Assembly (NCBI GenBank): GCA_000310025.1
Contig: FN648398.1
Location: forward strand, 494,465-558,464
Direction of reading: 5' to 3'
Length of the DNA stretch: 64,000 bases
Source of the DNA: Ectocarpus siliculosus
Taxonomy: Eukaryota > Sar > Phaeophyceae > Ectocarpales > Ectocarpaceae
A program made the position numbers and the translations under genes. Shown one piece after another: positions 35,429-47,739 of this stretch; positions within the stretch are counted from its first letter, which is position 1; the number at the start of each line of letters is the position of its first letter. Under the pieces are notes generated by a model. It did not search any database, was not told where the DNA came from, and worked only from the letters and a program-made list of their open reading frames with translations.

Positions 35429-38400
35429 TCAAAGAGCCTTGGGCAGGTTGTTGATGTTGCCCTGGGGCTTGGGGGCTGCCGCGACAACCTTAGGGGCGGC
35501 CTTCTTAGGAGCAGCCTGATAAGAAGAAGAGCACAAAAGAGCACACACGCAGCGATTAGCGGGCAACGAACATGATAAAACGTCTAACTTTGATCATCCG
35601 AGAGAGGGCGTAGCCGTTGCTCTTCCAGGCAACACTGGCGTATTTTCGTTGTGTATACATGTACATGGGCCAAAGCGCGGAATCAACACGCCAAACAGAA
35701 CACACCATGTCCCCCCACACGCGCTTGCCATCATACGTTTTAAATGAATGATGCGTGAGAGCAGCCAAAAAAGCAAAATTACTGTTGTTTTCCTCTTGTT
35801 CTGTTTTGTCGACACCATGTTCCCCACCACCATCCTAGTCACCACTGAGAAAGAAGCCTCTCCAGGGGATGAACCCCCTCTGCGCTTGTTGTACTTTGCC
35901 GTATCTCTCCCGGCACATCCCGTCACTAGACTTAGGCAGGCAATGACTTCGAGAAATGAAACCAAAACAGCAGCATGCAGCTTGAAACTGCCGGCATGAT
36001 TACCTTTGGCGCCGCCTTCTTGGGAGCGGCCTTCGCCTTTGGTGCGGCCTTAGCAGCGGGCCTCGACGAGACCTTGACAGCAGCGGCCCTGGGCGCAGCC
36101 TTAGCAGCAGCCTTCTTCGCTGGAGCCTTCTTGGGTGCGACCTGAAAAAGAAACCGAGTTCATATACGACGCCGACGGCGGGGGGGGGGGGGGGTCACTC
36201 GATGAAGTCTTGCTACCTACCGCGACATCTTGTGCCTGCCGCGAACTCAGCTCTTCTTGGCAACGCCGCGGCATTTTGTAGCTGCTCCGCTTCTTGGCAA
36301 CGCGGAGCCTGAGCGTGTCGCAGCGCGCATTATCGCGCAACCAACCTCAGTCTAGAGTTCAACAGCACCAAAAAATAGTCAAGAGTTCAAAAAGCAAGAC
36401 ACGAGTGTTCTCGCGCCGCAGTCATCCCTACCACCAAGGACACCGGGGTGATGCGCATGAATTTGACAGCTTTTTCCTGCTATTTGCAACAAAAGTCGCC
36501 CATGCAACGGAGAAAGAACGTGGTGCTTCGCCAACCTAAAGCAGAAAGATGCGTCAATACATAGTTAGCCGTGTAGCAGTACGACAGCCAAGCGTGTTCT
36601 ATTGCAGCGGCCGCCACCAACAGCGAAAAGAACTCGTGCCTTGACAAATAAAAAAAGTCACAACGAGATCTCACCGTCTTTGCGGCCTTGGCCGGCGCGG
36701 GGGTGTCGTCCGACAAACCCGACTTGTCTACGTACACGGGGAAAAACCTTCCGTAGCCGTACTTCTCGGTCCACGTCTTGTACTGCGACGCGAGTAGCGA
36801 GAGGATTACGGAAAGGGTTGGGTTGGTCGACCGCGGATTCAAGGTTGGAAAAGGAAAAACAAGCCGATCTGTGAGAGCGCTAAATAATTAGAAGTGAATT
36901 CAATAAATAAGATATTAGTAGTGTGGGAAAATGATGACATGTTTTTCAAGCCAAAACTTGCCGCACACGCGAGTACCCGTCGTGGACATTCCGAAAAGCA
37001 TACATACGTCCATGGAGTGTGTATCTCGTTCAACATGCGGTAGCCCATCTCGCCCCACTCATCTGCCTCTTGAAATTGATCTTAATGCGATCATCCACCA
37101 GGTGAGGGATATGTCCAGAGCGCGGGCAAATAGTCAAGTCCACAAGTTTAGAAAAATGAGGCGCAACCACCACCAGGGTGGCAACAACAACCGCCACCAC
37201 ACCACCCTTATTACCAAAAAACAAAAAACGTCACATGCAAACGGAACGGAACAAACACCCGACAACGATGACGATCGATGCCTCCATCACCCCGAAAATG
37301 GCGGTTACTCACAAGAGAGGGGTTGGTGGGGATGTCGGCCTTGGCCAGCACCTCCGCTTTCAACTTCATGCGCTCCGCGTTGTTTGAGGTCTGTCCGAAG
37401 ATCTTCTCAAGCAGTGTGTAGTCACCTGCGGGAGAAGGAAACAACAGCGCAATTGCGCCGCAACATGACAACAGCAACGACGATGAAGGCGAAGAAACGA
37501 GTATAATTCAAGCGGGCATCCGCAGACACTCTTTTCTGCCTTTCGAAAACTTAAGTATGTACGTTGCACACGAACGACGTTCCAACGAATTAGTCAAGCA
37601 ACAGCAGATGGAATGTGGCACCCAGGAGTCGATTACAGAAGTACCGTCTTTGGCTCGAAAACGCTGCCCTGCAATCGCCCACGTCCCTTGCCATGGTCAG
37701 TTGCCCAGCTTGAACACCGATCTCCAATGTTCGTTTGGACCCGACCCAACTACCGTCAAAAAAAGCACCAGATGCTCAAACTCCTCCACATGGTCTCAAG
37801 CTGAAGCTTTGCTTCATTGACTGCCGAGGCCTGCCCCTCCTTTTGGGAGGCTATGCTAAAACGCTATACAGTAGTTCCATTTCATACCCTTGGACTACAG
37901 CAGGAGCGAGCGCATGTTCTGAACGTGCCCAGATGTGCCATTCTATCAATATTTGAGGCCCATACTGGTTTACTCATTCGAGCATGACATCACGGCACCC
38001 GGCTCTTGATGGCGCGTGAGGGTGCTGAATCGAGGACGGGCGCCAATGCCAATACAACTACATGCCTGCAACATCCAAAAAAAAAACACCACCACGATCG
38101 TACAGCGCACCACCAGGACAATTGCTCCACAGGGCCAAAGCTTCAACAACCCTTTTTGCAACGCACTCACCCTCCTCCGCGACTTCCTTCTCCGTCTTGT
38201 CCATCCTGTAGCGCAGCCCTTGCTCCCCCAGGTATTCGCCCAGCCATTCTTCGGAGGGGATGAAGTCCGCCTCCTTGAGCGACCACCCCATGCGCAGAGA
38301 TGTGCTTGATGTGGCGGTGTTGCTGCGGCCGCGCGCTTGCGTCCTGGATGTGCGCGATGTTGAGCGCGGGGGGGGGGGGGGAAGGGGAAAATAAGAAGAA

Positions 38401-41168
38401 AAACCCCGCAAAAAAAACAACACCCTGAAAAAAAACAAGAAAAAGTTTTCGGGGGAAAAGCTGTTGTTCCAAAAAAACTTCCCAACCCAAGAAAATTTTC
38501 GGGTAAAAGGGTCCCATTATCTAACGGGGGGCTGTAAAAATAAATAAAAAAGAAAAAAACCCAAAACCCTGCCGCCAAAAGAAGTTTCTCCCCCTTTTGT
38601 TTCCCCAAAAACCAAATTTCTAAATCCTTTCCGGGGTCAATCTGGAAGGGGAAGGAAGTAATAAAAAAACCCAAGGGTGCAAAAATGTACAACTCCTCCA
38701 AGAATTAATTTCCTCCTCAATAACCAAATTAAAGAAACCCCCAAGGTGCAATAATTTACGCCCTGGAAGGACACCCCAATTTTGTGAAGCAAAAAAAAAA
38801 GGGGAAAAAAGGTTTTTTTCCCAACACAAAATGGTGCAAACTGGTTTGGGCCCAAAAACTTCCAANNNNNNNNNNNNNNNNNNNNNNNNNNNNNNNNNNN
38901 NNNNNNNNNNNNNNNNNNNNNNNNNNNNNNNNNNNNNNNNNNNNNNNNNNNNNNNNNNNNNNNNNTTTTTTTTTTTGGGGCAGAACTCCAGGGCCCCGGT
39001 TTTTGGTGGGGGGGGGGGGGTGTGAATTGGGGGAGGGGCCCAAAGCCAAATAAAATTACTGCCTGGAAACTTCAAAAAAAAAAACCCCCCCAGGTTGTTA
39101 AGGCGCCCCCCCGGGAAATTTGCTCCACGGGCCAAAAGTTTAAACACCCTTTTTGGAAACGCATTCCCCTTCTTCCGGGATTTCTTTTTCTTTTTTTTCC
39201 TTCTTGTGGGGCACCCTTTTTTCCCCCGGTTTTTCCCCCACCCTTTTTTGGGGGGGGAGAAATTCCCCCTCTTGGGGGGCCCCCCCCATGCGAAGAGATG
39301 TGTTTGATGGGGGGGTGTTGTGGGGCCCGCGCGCTGGTTTCCGGAATTTGCGGGATTTTGAGCGGGGGGGGGGGGGGGGAGGGGGATATTAGGAGGATAA
39401 CGCCAGCAAAAGAAGCAGCACCATGAAGAGACACAGGAAAATGTTTCGGGGGGAAATGCTGTTGTTCGAAAAAATCTTCCGACCGCAGGAGAGTTCTCGG
39501 TTACAGGTGTCCAGTTATCTAGCGGGGTGCTGTACAACTACATAAGAAGGAAGATACCCGATATCCTTGCTGCCATATGATGTTTCTCCCCTTTCTGTTC
39601 CGCGAAAATCCAACTTCGTAAGTCGTTCCGGGGCTCATTCTGGATGGCGAGGTATGTAGTAGAGTACCGCAAGGCTGCATACATGTACAGCTCGTCCATG
39701 ATTCAGTTCCTTCCTCACTACCCAATTCAATGAACCTCCAAGGCTGCAGTATTTCACGCCGTGCAGGTACACCGCATTTTGCTGAGGCATAGAACAACGG
39801 GCAACAAGGGTTTTTGTCCTACCACAGATTGGTGCAAGCTGGTTTGGCCCGACAACGTTCCATGATCTGAGACATCTGACTGCCTGTGTGTTTCTTAGTT
39901 ATATCGTTGGTGTCCACCCTATCCGGTTGGCCAACGAAACCACGCCAAAAAAAAAAACGAGCACGACTTCTTCTAGGCAGTCATCGGGTTCCCGATGTGC
40001 GTGGTTGCGGTTTATCTCCTATCTTTTATCTCCAATCTGTGACTCTAACATAGATAGATACTTGTGCTGATTTCATATTTAAGGCATCCTTAGAGGCGAC
40101 TGCTGTATAAATTGTAGTCTGCGCCGGCTACGACGTACACCAATAACCGCTTCGGCGCAGGGAGTAGGGATCCCTGACAGCACTAAGTTGAACAATATTG
40201 ACCCTCACGCGTCAGTTCCATCAGTACGGGTGTTAGACTATGCATAGAAGGATACAATACCACTGCAGAGATCGTGACGTTTTTTCATTTTTTCATGTAC
40301 ATGTATCCAAAAAAAACATCAGCGAGGCCAGATTCGGCACTACAAGCTACCTAGAGATGATTGTGCCTGATGGGCATGTTTGGGGGCATGACTGCCTTGT
40401 CGGGGGTGCTGCGTTGCTACAGCTGCCTGTGGCACAAGCATTCGGGTGTGCTGCACAAGCAGTTTGCAGCAATCATGCACTCATCTAAACCGGATTTCGT
40501 CTTCCGAGAGCTGAAATCCACAAGCGCGTGCTAAATAGTCTAAAAGTCAAAACAAGAACCTGTGTTCGGTGTCAGTCAGTGGTGCAGACAGTGGGGGTGT
40601 TATTCAACGACAGGCTTACTCCACCCAACTCGGAAGATGATCCGCACATCAACTAAAGCGCGCTGTCGGAAACGGGCCAGCGAGCCATCGAAATCAACGC
40701 ACCCAGCGCTACCACAGTGTCTCTCTCGGGATTTACCGGGCGGAGGAGGGGGATGGGGCCGCTGCATCTGCCACACGCAAGGGGACCGTTCGCCCCTATC
40801 TCTCAAGAGTTGAAAGTTGACTGAGCAGAGGATACGTCTAGAGAGAGGAGGGGTGAACACACATGTTTTCGCTCCTGAATGTGATCGGCCTACCCTGTGC
40901 CCAGACACACCACGGCACGTGAGAGAGACCGCACGCGAACGACCGTCGGCGAGCTGCGACGCAACCCGCCCCGCCGAGCAGGGCTCTGCCGTGCGGTGTT
41001 CTCTCTCTCCTACTGGTAGGACTTCCCTCAAACGAGTGACGTTGTCGCGTTTTTCGCTCATCATTCATGTGCTCTGCTGACGACTCACCTCAGTGCAGCG
41101 GGGGACACGGTGAAGGCATTCGCGCAAGAGCAAGTCAACGCAACGAGGGAGAGTGCGGCAGTCTTCAT
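35429..41168 (-). CDS. Plastid-targeted protein with histone-H1-like C-terminal tail
   Basis: Seven exons join cleanly: 41089-41168, 38171-38343, 37313-37425, 37004-37066, 36675-36782, 36004-36141 and 35429-35515 (TGA); 762 bases, 253 residues. Exon 1 encodes a signal peptide with CANAFTVSPAAL, a plastid-type motif. Residues 45-145 form a conserved-looking, Trp/Tyr-rich domain (GWSLKEADFIPSEEWLGEYL, EMGYRMLNEIHTPWTY). Residues 146-179 contain TWTEKYGYGRFFPVYVDKSG. From about residue 180 the chain is a run of Ala, Lys and Pro (AAPKKAAPK units), like the tail of histone H1 or bacterial HU-tail proteins, ending NINNLPKAL. I do not recognise the family. A role on plastid nucleic acid is suggested by the tail alone. 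The large intron contains an assembly gap with a falsely duplicated exon 2. The 37004 donor (GTATGC) was chosen for phase; GTATGT two bases upstream fails. Confidence 0.75.
38020..39860. other. False duplication across an assembly gap
   Basis: The good sequence at 38020-38390 reappears in degraded form at about 39005-39330. The degraded sequence at 38400-38865 reappears in good form at about 39430-39860. Errors are mainly homopolymer inflation and lost C/G calls, as at the ends of reads. The two sides are therefore one locus of roughly 850 bp that failed to merge. ORFs called in 38400-39400 are artefacts. Confidence 0.85.
38866..38965. other. Assembly gap (100 N)
   Basis: One hundred N inside the first intron of the H1-tailed protein gene. 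The flanks overlap, so the true gap size is probably negative. Confidence 0.99.
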
Positions 41169-42836
41169 GGTGTATGCTCTGGTTGCGAAAGAGAGAAGAG
41201 CTGAACGTGCGTGTGCGTGAAGGCGTAATACGAGCGGCAACCCCACAACAAAACATTCCCAAAGAGAAGGGGCTACGCGGTTTCGACAACCCCCCCCCCA
41301 ACGGCTGCGTTTTTCGGATGATGTGTCGTGTGTCATCGCGCATTCAAGATTTCAAGATTGTGCGACGGCATGCGCGCATACTGCTTGTAGTATGTACTCA
41401 AGCAAGCACCCGTGGTTGATCACGTACATACTGAATCATCTTTGGTGCATCCTTGGGATGCTTGTCTGCGGGAGGGTATTTTATATCGTTGTTGGGGAAG
41501 AGAAAAACAAACTCACAGCAGTCAGTCGTCGGTGTGGTCGACTCGCAAGAAAGATACATTGATTGGCGACTTACCATGAGAGAAAGGAGGTCGGCTCGCT
41601 TGGTGGCGAAGGAAAAACATCGTTGCGGTGTGCCACGCAGTCACAAACGAGGCAATGCTTGCTGCAGGGTATGGATGGATTGCTTAGGCTGGAAACTATT
41701 TTCACGATATTTTGATTGATTCATCACTTCATTCATTCATCAAATTGGATTTGCCTGTAGTTGTACTGGAGCTCGTATATATACACAGCAGCAGTTAGAA
41801 ACGAACAAAGGGAGGTGGTGTGTAATCGAATACCAACTTGGAAGTTACGTACGTGCCACGTCCCCTCTTTGTGCCTACAGGAACAAATGTGATTTGGAAC
41901 ATCACAAGGCTTAATTGCTTGCGTAGGGCCGAACAGTATACACTACATAGAGCGATCGACAACAACAAATAAAACATGATGCATAATGAATGGACGTTTG
42001 TTTCCTCTGAGAGGCTCTCGCCTGTGCTGCTGCAGCTAGTTGCCCCTTTCGTCCTCGACGACAAAAGGATGAGGCAGGAACGCAACATTCGGGAGATCGA
42101 TGCTTGTTCCTATTGGGAAGGTGGCCGACGTGAACAGGAAGCCAGCGACTTTGCGCAAGGCCCGCCTCCAAAAAATAAGAATTGGTCTGGTGCACCAGTC
42201 CTTTTCGCTTTGTCACGCGTGGCCGACTAAGCTGGATAGATGTGCACGGCCTGTTAAAGTTGGATATAGAGCAAGTCACTGAGCACAATAAGGTAAACTG
42301 CCTTGCTTTCTTCTGGCCAGTATTCGTAGCTCTTGTGTTGCTTTGCGAACGAAAGGAGGTAGGAGTGTTTCGGAGTCGTTGGAAAGCAGCTCATCTTCGT
42401 GATCAAGAGTGACTCCGCATGATGGGGCTAGCCTCCCCCGAATTACGCATATATTTACTCAATTTATAGCTGTAGTACAGAAATAAAACTGGGAGACCAT
42501 CACAGTAACTCACGCACCATAAAAACAACCGAACTTCACGTTGAACAAATAAAAATAGTCTAGACTCGACTGCCAGAATCTGTACTAATACAAACTACTT
42601 TTCAGACGGCGCGGGTCTTACTTTCCGAACCATCATATCGGAATATCAGCCTATCAAAAAATTCTTAGGGGGGACTTCCCACTTATCACAGTAACCAGGC
42701 TTATGTATCGTTCTTACTCTATTGTAAATGCACTATAGGAGCTTTGTGGCAAACAAACACAAGATGTGTTCACCGTCAAATCCACAATCCGAAATCACGC
42801 GATCGGGCAGCCTTTTTCTCTTGCTGCTCGTCCATT
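41169..42836. other. Intergenic region
   Basis: The presumed promoter of the H1-tailed gene is in the first few hundred bases. No exon, RNA gene or clear repeat was found in the rest. Confidence 0.35.
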
Positions 42837-44052
42837 TCACCACGGCAAGAAGTCTTGTTCGCTGTTAAGCCCTGACAGAAGTGCCGGGGCCATGATCCAC
42901 ATCTTGAACCCGGCCGCAAACGCTAGGCCGAGCGCCGTCAAAACCAAGGCCGCAGCCATGCCCTCCCCGCCGCCAGGCGCGCAAGGAAAACAGAGCAGCC
43001 AGAAGCAGTCGTAGTCGCATCCCCTCGCCGACGCTCCAGCAGGTAGAGCAGCAAGCACCGCTGTGATCAGCAATCCGAGGTCTAGGCCTGCACATGAAAG
43101 GGGATGGATACTGCTCCTCAGCCGGGATGCTTCTGAAAAAAATGTACGTGCCACTCACCCCGCGTGGTTGTGTGAAGGAGGACGTAGACGGATTCCGACA
43201 AAGTAAAGCAACATCGTATCAGCGGTCAAACGTACCAGGCGCCCTGGAGTCGCGCAATTCACCCGCTAGTGCCGCCTGCGACGTTTTACTCGCCCTACCT
43301 CCGGGAGCCGAACTTCCAACGTCTCTCTGGGAACCACCACCCTCTATCTTGCCTGACATGTTTCTCTCAGAAGATGTCTACCACTCGCACGAAACATGCG
43401 CCAATCCCTCCACACGACCGAACGATCGACGAAGAGATCGTCGCAGGTCAAAAAAGGGGATGTCGTGCGATTTTGAGACATACATCTTCTGAGTGAGTCA
43501 TGTCAGGTGAGAGAAAGGGTGGCGCTTGTCAGAGACACGACGGAAGTTCGGCTCCTGGAGGTGGGGTGTGCGAAACGCACCAGGCGACACGCGCGGGTGA
43601 ATCGTGTGACCGCATGGCGCTTGGTACCGCACTTGTGATGAAACAAATTTGCTACGTTAGGCGCACCTTCTGTTTCGAGCCCATTATTGGTGAAACATAG
43701 GACTCCCCCTACGAGCAACAAATACCTACTACAGCGGCCTTTCGAGATTCCTCCTTGGCGCGACTTTTATCAGATGAGGGTTATATAGACCTCCTTATGC
43801 TACAGGTACGTTCACTTTTCTTAAGGTGAACGGAGCTCACCTAGGTTAAGGGCGCAGGATGGCCCCGAGCACCCCCAGGCCGTCCCACACATCCCGCCGC
43901 GTGACGCACAAGAGCCGGTGCTGTGGTGCCGAATGTGTCCGGATTTGGCACAGTGCACAGACCAGCCGCCGTTGAGGAAGCCGAGGGGAATCGGCAGGTA
44001 GATCGCCAGCCAGGGCGACAACGCAGAAAATAGGGAAAAGGGGATACCTCGC
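42837..44052 (-). CDS. Membrane protein, 3' exons only
   Basis: Two exons fit together: 43841-44052 and 42837-43087 (TGA), joined in phase 1 through TAG/GTGAGC and GTGCAG borders. The encoded 153 residues contain hydrophobic segments IPFSLFSALSPWLAIYLPI, GLLITAVLAALPAGAS and MAAALVLTALGLAFAAGF, with a Cys-rich stretch (CDYDCFWLLCFPC) between the last two. It ends SGLNSEQDFLPW. The second exon is convincing and the first moderately so. Upstream exons were not found. I do not recognise the family. Confidence 0.45.
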
Positions 44053-46359
44053 CTGTATTTTGGAAGACAAAGACGGGCATCCAGCCAGAAGAGGCGTTGT
44101 CGGGTGAGGAGTTGGACAGGGGGGTGGGAAGACGGTTACTTTGGGGAGAATGGGTACAAACAGGTAGCGGAGGGGCGGTGCGTGTACGTTCAACGCGTTG
44201 TTGCATCGACTCGCTCAGCGTCTTTATGCTCGAATTCTTCAAAAGTGAACGGGTGACGAGCGATTCTGCCAGGGAAACATACCAATTAGCCAACAACACT
44301 CGGGGTGTCTTCGTCACGCACGCACGAGACAACCACAGGAGTGATGTGTATACGTTGTTGCGCTCAGGTGGGTAGACATTCTTTAGAATGGGGTCATGTG
44401 TGAAAGGGTCATGGCATGGGCTGTAAGTGACCAGCGAAGGTCAGAGAAGCCGACCACGATATGCGTGTCTTCCCGTTCTCAGTTCGAGCGAAGCACACTC
44501 TCGAGGAGCCGGTCGCTGCATTCCGCGAACTCGGTTCACCAAGTAGACTAGAAGTCAAACCGGAGTCAAGCATAAAGTTGAGTTACGTGTACAGTAGTTC
44601 GAAAACACGTCGATGCGGACGGGAGTTTACGGTCATGTGTGTTTGGGTGATGTAGACTTTTATATCAGTGTTGAGTAGTTCTCTCACCGCTTGCGACCAA
44701 CCGCTGATCTGGGACAAGGGCTGCGGGAGGCAGCACTGAGTGCATGGTAAACTGAAAGTTATTGCCAGATACGATTTGTACCGCGGATCCATGTGGCGTT
44801 GAGACAACGCGTTTTGGCTTGACGTTTTTTGCGGGGCAGCCTGTACGAGTACCGAAAACTGCCCTTGCTGTTGTTGAGTAGTGTAGAAACCCAGACCCAT
44901 GGAGAAGTGCCACTACCACTGTTATGTAGTCTGAAGTATGGAGGTGGCCGTGTTGTGGTGCGTTACAGCAGTGTCCTTGGTGTTTTAGGATGGAATGACG
45001 ACATGATAGATATGCCGGAACTTCACCAAAAGTTGTCTTCAGCCATTTCAGCATGTGAAAACTGGTGTTTGGTTGAGAGTTATGTGGTGCACGAAGTCCA
45101 TGCAAGATGGCAAGACAGGTTGCACGAAGAGAAGCAAAGGAAAGCAGCAACCTGCAATTATCTGCGGTCAGCCTACACTCAGACCTTGAACCGATACAAA
45201 TATTATCCTGTTCTGGAGTAGGCCAAGCTCGCTCAACACCTCGCCCCGCCGATCCAACCTGCAAACGTCGACACATACATATTGTATCGGCTTTCATGGG
45301 CGTCTTATGTCGAAAACGGTCTCTTATGCACACGGAGTCCTGCACTTGAAGAAAATAGTCCCGCTGTCATGGCTCTCTCACCAAGTAACAAGCAGCAGAA
45401 GCAACAGCAGCGAAGAGGTCGTCAGCATCGCGCCCCCCGCCCAGGCCAGGGCTTTCGCTCGCTCATCGCTGAGGGCAACCTTCCGAGAGGACGTAACAGC
45501 CACCACGCCGGCTTTTCCTGCTTTTCCTCCTCCCACAGCAGCGGCGGCCGGTGCTTTCGATTTACCCCGGAACCCTCCCTCGCCGCCCGGGATCTGCCGG
45601 CGGCAGTGTTCACATTCGGTCGGGCCCGACCCCAGTCCACTCACGCTCGGCGCACCGCATCCTTCGCATGCCCCGTGCAGCCCCGGCCAGGGCGCATGGA
45701 CGCGTAGGCCGGGAACTTCTACCGTGAGCTCATCAGGATTTAGGTCGACATGTTGTGCTGGTGCTGCCGCTAGGTCTCGCGTCGTGTTGCCGCCGCGAGC
45801 TCGCGGAAGGCCTCCGTCGCGGGTAGTGCCTTTCTCAAGGGCGTCTTGTTGCCTGCCGCTGAGCCTGTCAGAGTTAGCGATGCAGTCCTCGTGCGTGGTG
45901 ACTTGTAGCGAGTGAATTTTGCTGCCGGACTTCATGCCTCTTGTAGAATCCACGACCCAAATGTGTAGAGTATCTGGTCCGCGTGAGTGATCGTGTCTGT
46001 CTGTGTTCGGCCGCACGTTCGGAGTGATCTGTCACGTGGGATGTGTGCCGTCCCAGGCCTATCCCAGCGCAGTTCGCATGTATTCCCTGTGTCCCTGCTC
46101 CAGTCTCCTGCCTTCAACAGCTCAAAGGCATCTTCATCTCAGAAGAAAATATCGCCGAGAACATGATGTGTTTTGCCGAGAAGTAGCCAACGCGCGCGCG
46201 CGAAGATGGCCAAAGATTGGGCGGTTTCAACAAACATGCTCCTCCGCCCTTCGTACAAACCCCGACTATTTTTTTTTTCTCACATCCGTAGTTGCTCTCC
46301 CAGCAGCGTAGTCACTTTCTTCCCTCAATTGCACTTGTGCACCCGACAACTCGAGGACA
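44053..46359. other. Unresolved region with overlapping ORFs on both strands
   Basis: Long frames overlap on both strands at 44665-45345 (minus, 226 codons), 44829-45221 (plus) and 45282-45935 (both). None has recognisable domains or clear splice borders. The most plausible is the minus-strand frame 45378-45935, listed separately. Confidence 0.3.
45378..45935 (-). CDS. Hypothetical protein with C-terminal hydrophobic segment
   Basis: A 185-residue frame starts at ATG 45935. It has an acidic N-terminal half, two closely spaced Cys pairs (CEGC, CEHC) and ends in a hydrophobic stretch (AMLTTSSLLLLLLLVTW), as in tail-anchored proteins. The opposite strand is also open here, so GC-rich composition alone could explain the length. 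Confidence 0.3.
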   Translation of the reverse strand: MKSGSKIHSLQVTTHEDCIANSDRLSGRQQDALEKGTTRDGGLPRARGGNTTRDLAAAPAQHVDLNPDELTVEVPGLRVHAPWPGLHGACEGCGAPSVSGLGSGPTECEHCRRQIPGGEGGFRGKSKAPAAAAVGGGKAGKAGVVAVTSSRKVALSDERAKALAWAGGAMLTTSSLLLLLLLVTW

Positions 46360-47508
46360 ATGAAGATTGCTTGCAGTGTAGCGTTGGTGGTCATGGCGGG
46401 ATCTCCTCACGGAGGTGCTGGCTTCCACGCTGGCACGGCTCGGACGGGAAACATGCGTTCCCACCGGATCATGCGCATGGCAGGTAGAAAATGTTGTACG
46501 TACGCAAATATGTACTTGGAAGTATACAGCAGTAGAATAGTCTTCGCCGTGTGTACGCAATCCGTTGTGACTTTGGGGACGGGTCGAGCGTTCTCTTTGT
46601 GCACTGCAGCATAGCTTCGCCCACTTGCTTGCTTCTTGGTCCATGGATTGGTATATTTTGCGTAAGGAGCACAATGGTGCTTGTTTGCGGTGCGCACGTA
46701 TTCGCGCGAGACGCCAACGCCCACGTGTTTTTCCGCGAAACGCGGTGCAACAAGCAGATGTTCCGCACCTTCCACGTTCTCTCCCAAGGAATCAATCCCA
46801 GCTCCTAAAAACACCGTAACAGCAGGTAGCACACAAGAGGGCGCAGTGCCACGAGGTCTGTAGTCAACAGCAGTGTGCCACCTGCGTTTTCTCGCAACAG
46901 TAGTGCCTTTCTCGTGCATGATGGCTCAACAGCACGGCCGCTGCTCTCGCCCTGTGCACCTTTCCTCCGTATGTATCCACGTTTCGATTCAATGCAGCAG
47001 GCAAGTGGGAGCCGAGCGGAGCCAAGTGGGCGCCGCCGCGTGCGGACCCGCAACCCCAAGTGTCGCACCCGGGCGCGCCCGCCCGAGTATCGCACCCGGG
47101 CGCGCCGCCCCACGTGTCGAACCCCGCGCAGGTGTCGAATCCCGCGCACGTGTCCACTCCCGCGCAAGTGTCAAATCCTGCCCAAGTGTCGTCTCCGACC
47201 CAAGTATCATCTCCGACCCAAGTATCATCTCCCGCGCAAGTGTCGTATCCTGGCCAAGTGTCTCAGCCGGCGTCGCCGGCCGCGCCGACACCGCCGCCGC
47301 CGATGGCTGGTGGGGGTGGGGGTGGGGGCGCGGGAGGTACGTCCGTTTCAACGCGACCTTGTGGAACAGGAGCGCCAAATATCTGTTGTCGTTTTTCCCT
47401 GTCTAAATAGGCCGTATCTTGGGCGGGGCGGCGGGAGGGTTTGGTGATCGCGGTCTCATGTGGCGCTTCTGCTGTAGTCTATGCTGGTGGGTCTACGGAT
47501 ATGGTTGA
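46360..47508 (+). CDS. Secreted or targeted protein with Pro-x-Gln-Val-Ser repeats
   Basis: Four exons join in phase: 46360-46483, 46667-46825, 47001-47336 and 47411-47508 (TGA); 717 bases, 238 residues. Exon 1 encodes a signal peptide (MKIACSVALVVMAGSPHGG) followed by AGFHAG, a possible plastid cleavage motif. Exon 2 is Ser/Thr/Pro-rich. Exon 3 is a low-complexity array of six-residue units (PAQVSN, PAHVST, PTQVSS, PGQVSQ), about a dozen in all, then a proline run and a glycine run. Exon 4 continues glycine-rich and ends with aromatic and Cys residues (MWRFCCSLCWWVYGYG). Such sequence suits a structural extracellular or envelope protein, but nothing identifies a family. The exon 2 start could also be 46670. 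Confidence 0.5.
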
Positions 47509-47739
47509 ATATCTCGGCGATACGTTTTTTGTGATACACAGATGGTGTGCACGGGGACCCCCCTGCTTGCTGTGCTGGCACGCTATAATAGCACTCGGTC
47601 TTGACGGCGTGCCCTGGTACGGGCATTGTCTCATCTCCTGGAGCTATACAACACTCAAACAAGTCTACCTCGATAAGTACGCGGTAAGGCTGCAAACACT
47701 CTATAGAGTTCTTGCCACTCCCGGAAAACCGCATCGAGG

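Noticed and set aside
38620-39537. 305-codon minus ORF and several others across the gap at 38866
   Set aside because: The sequence is degraded read-end data with inflated homopolymers, and the ORF includes N.
45282-45915. Plus-strand ORFs of 141 and 202 codons
   Set aside because: GC-rich Pro/Ser/Arg composition, opposite a minus-strand frame with a more protein-like sequence; no splice or domain support.
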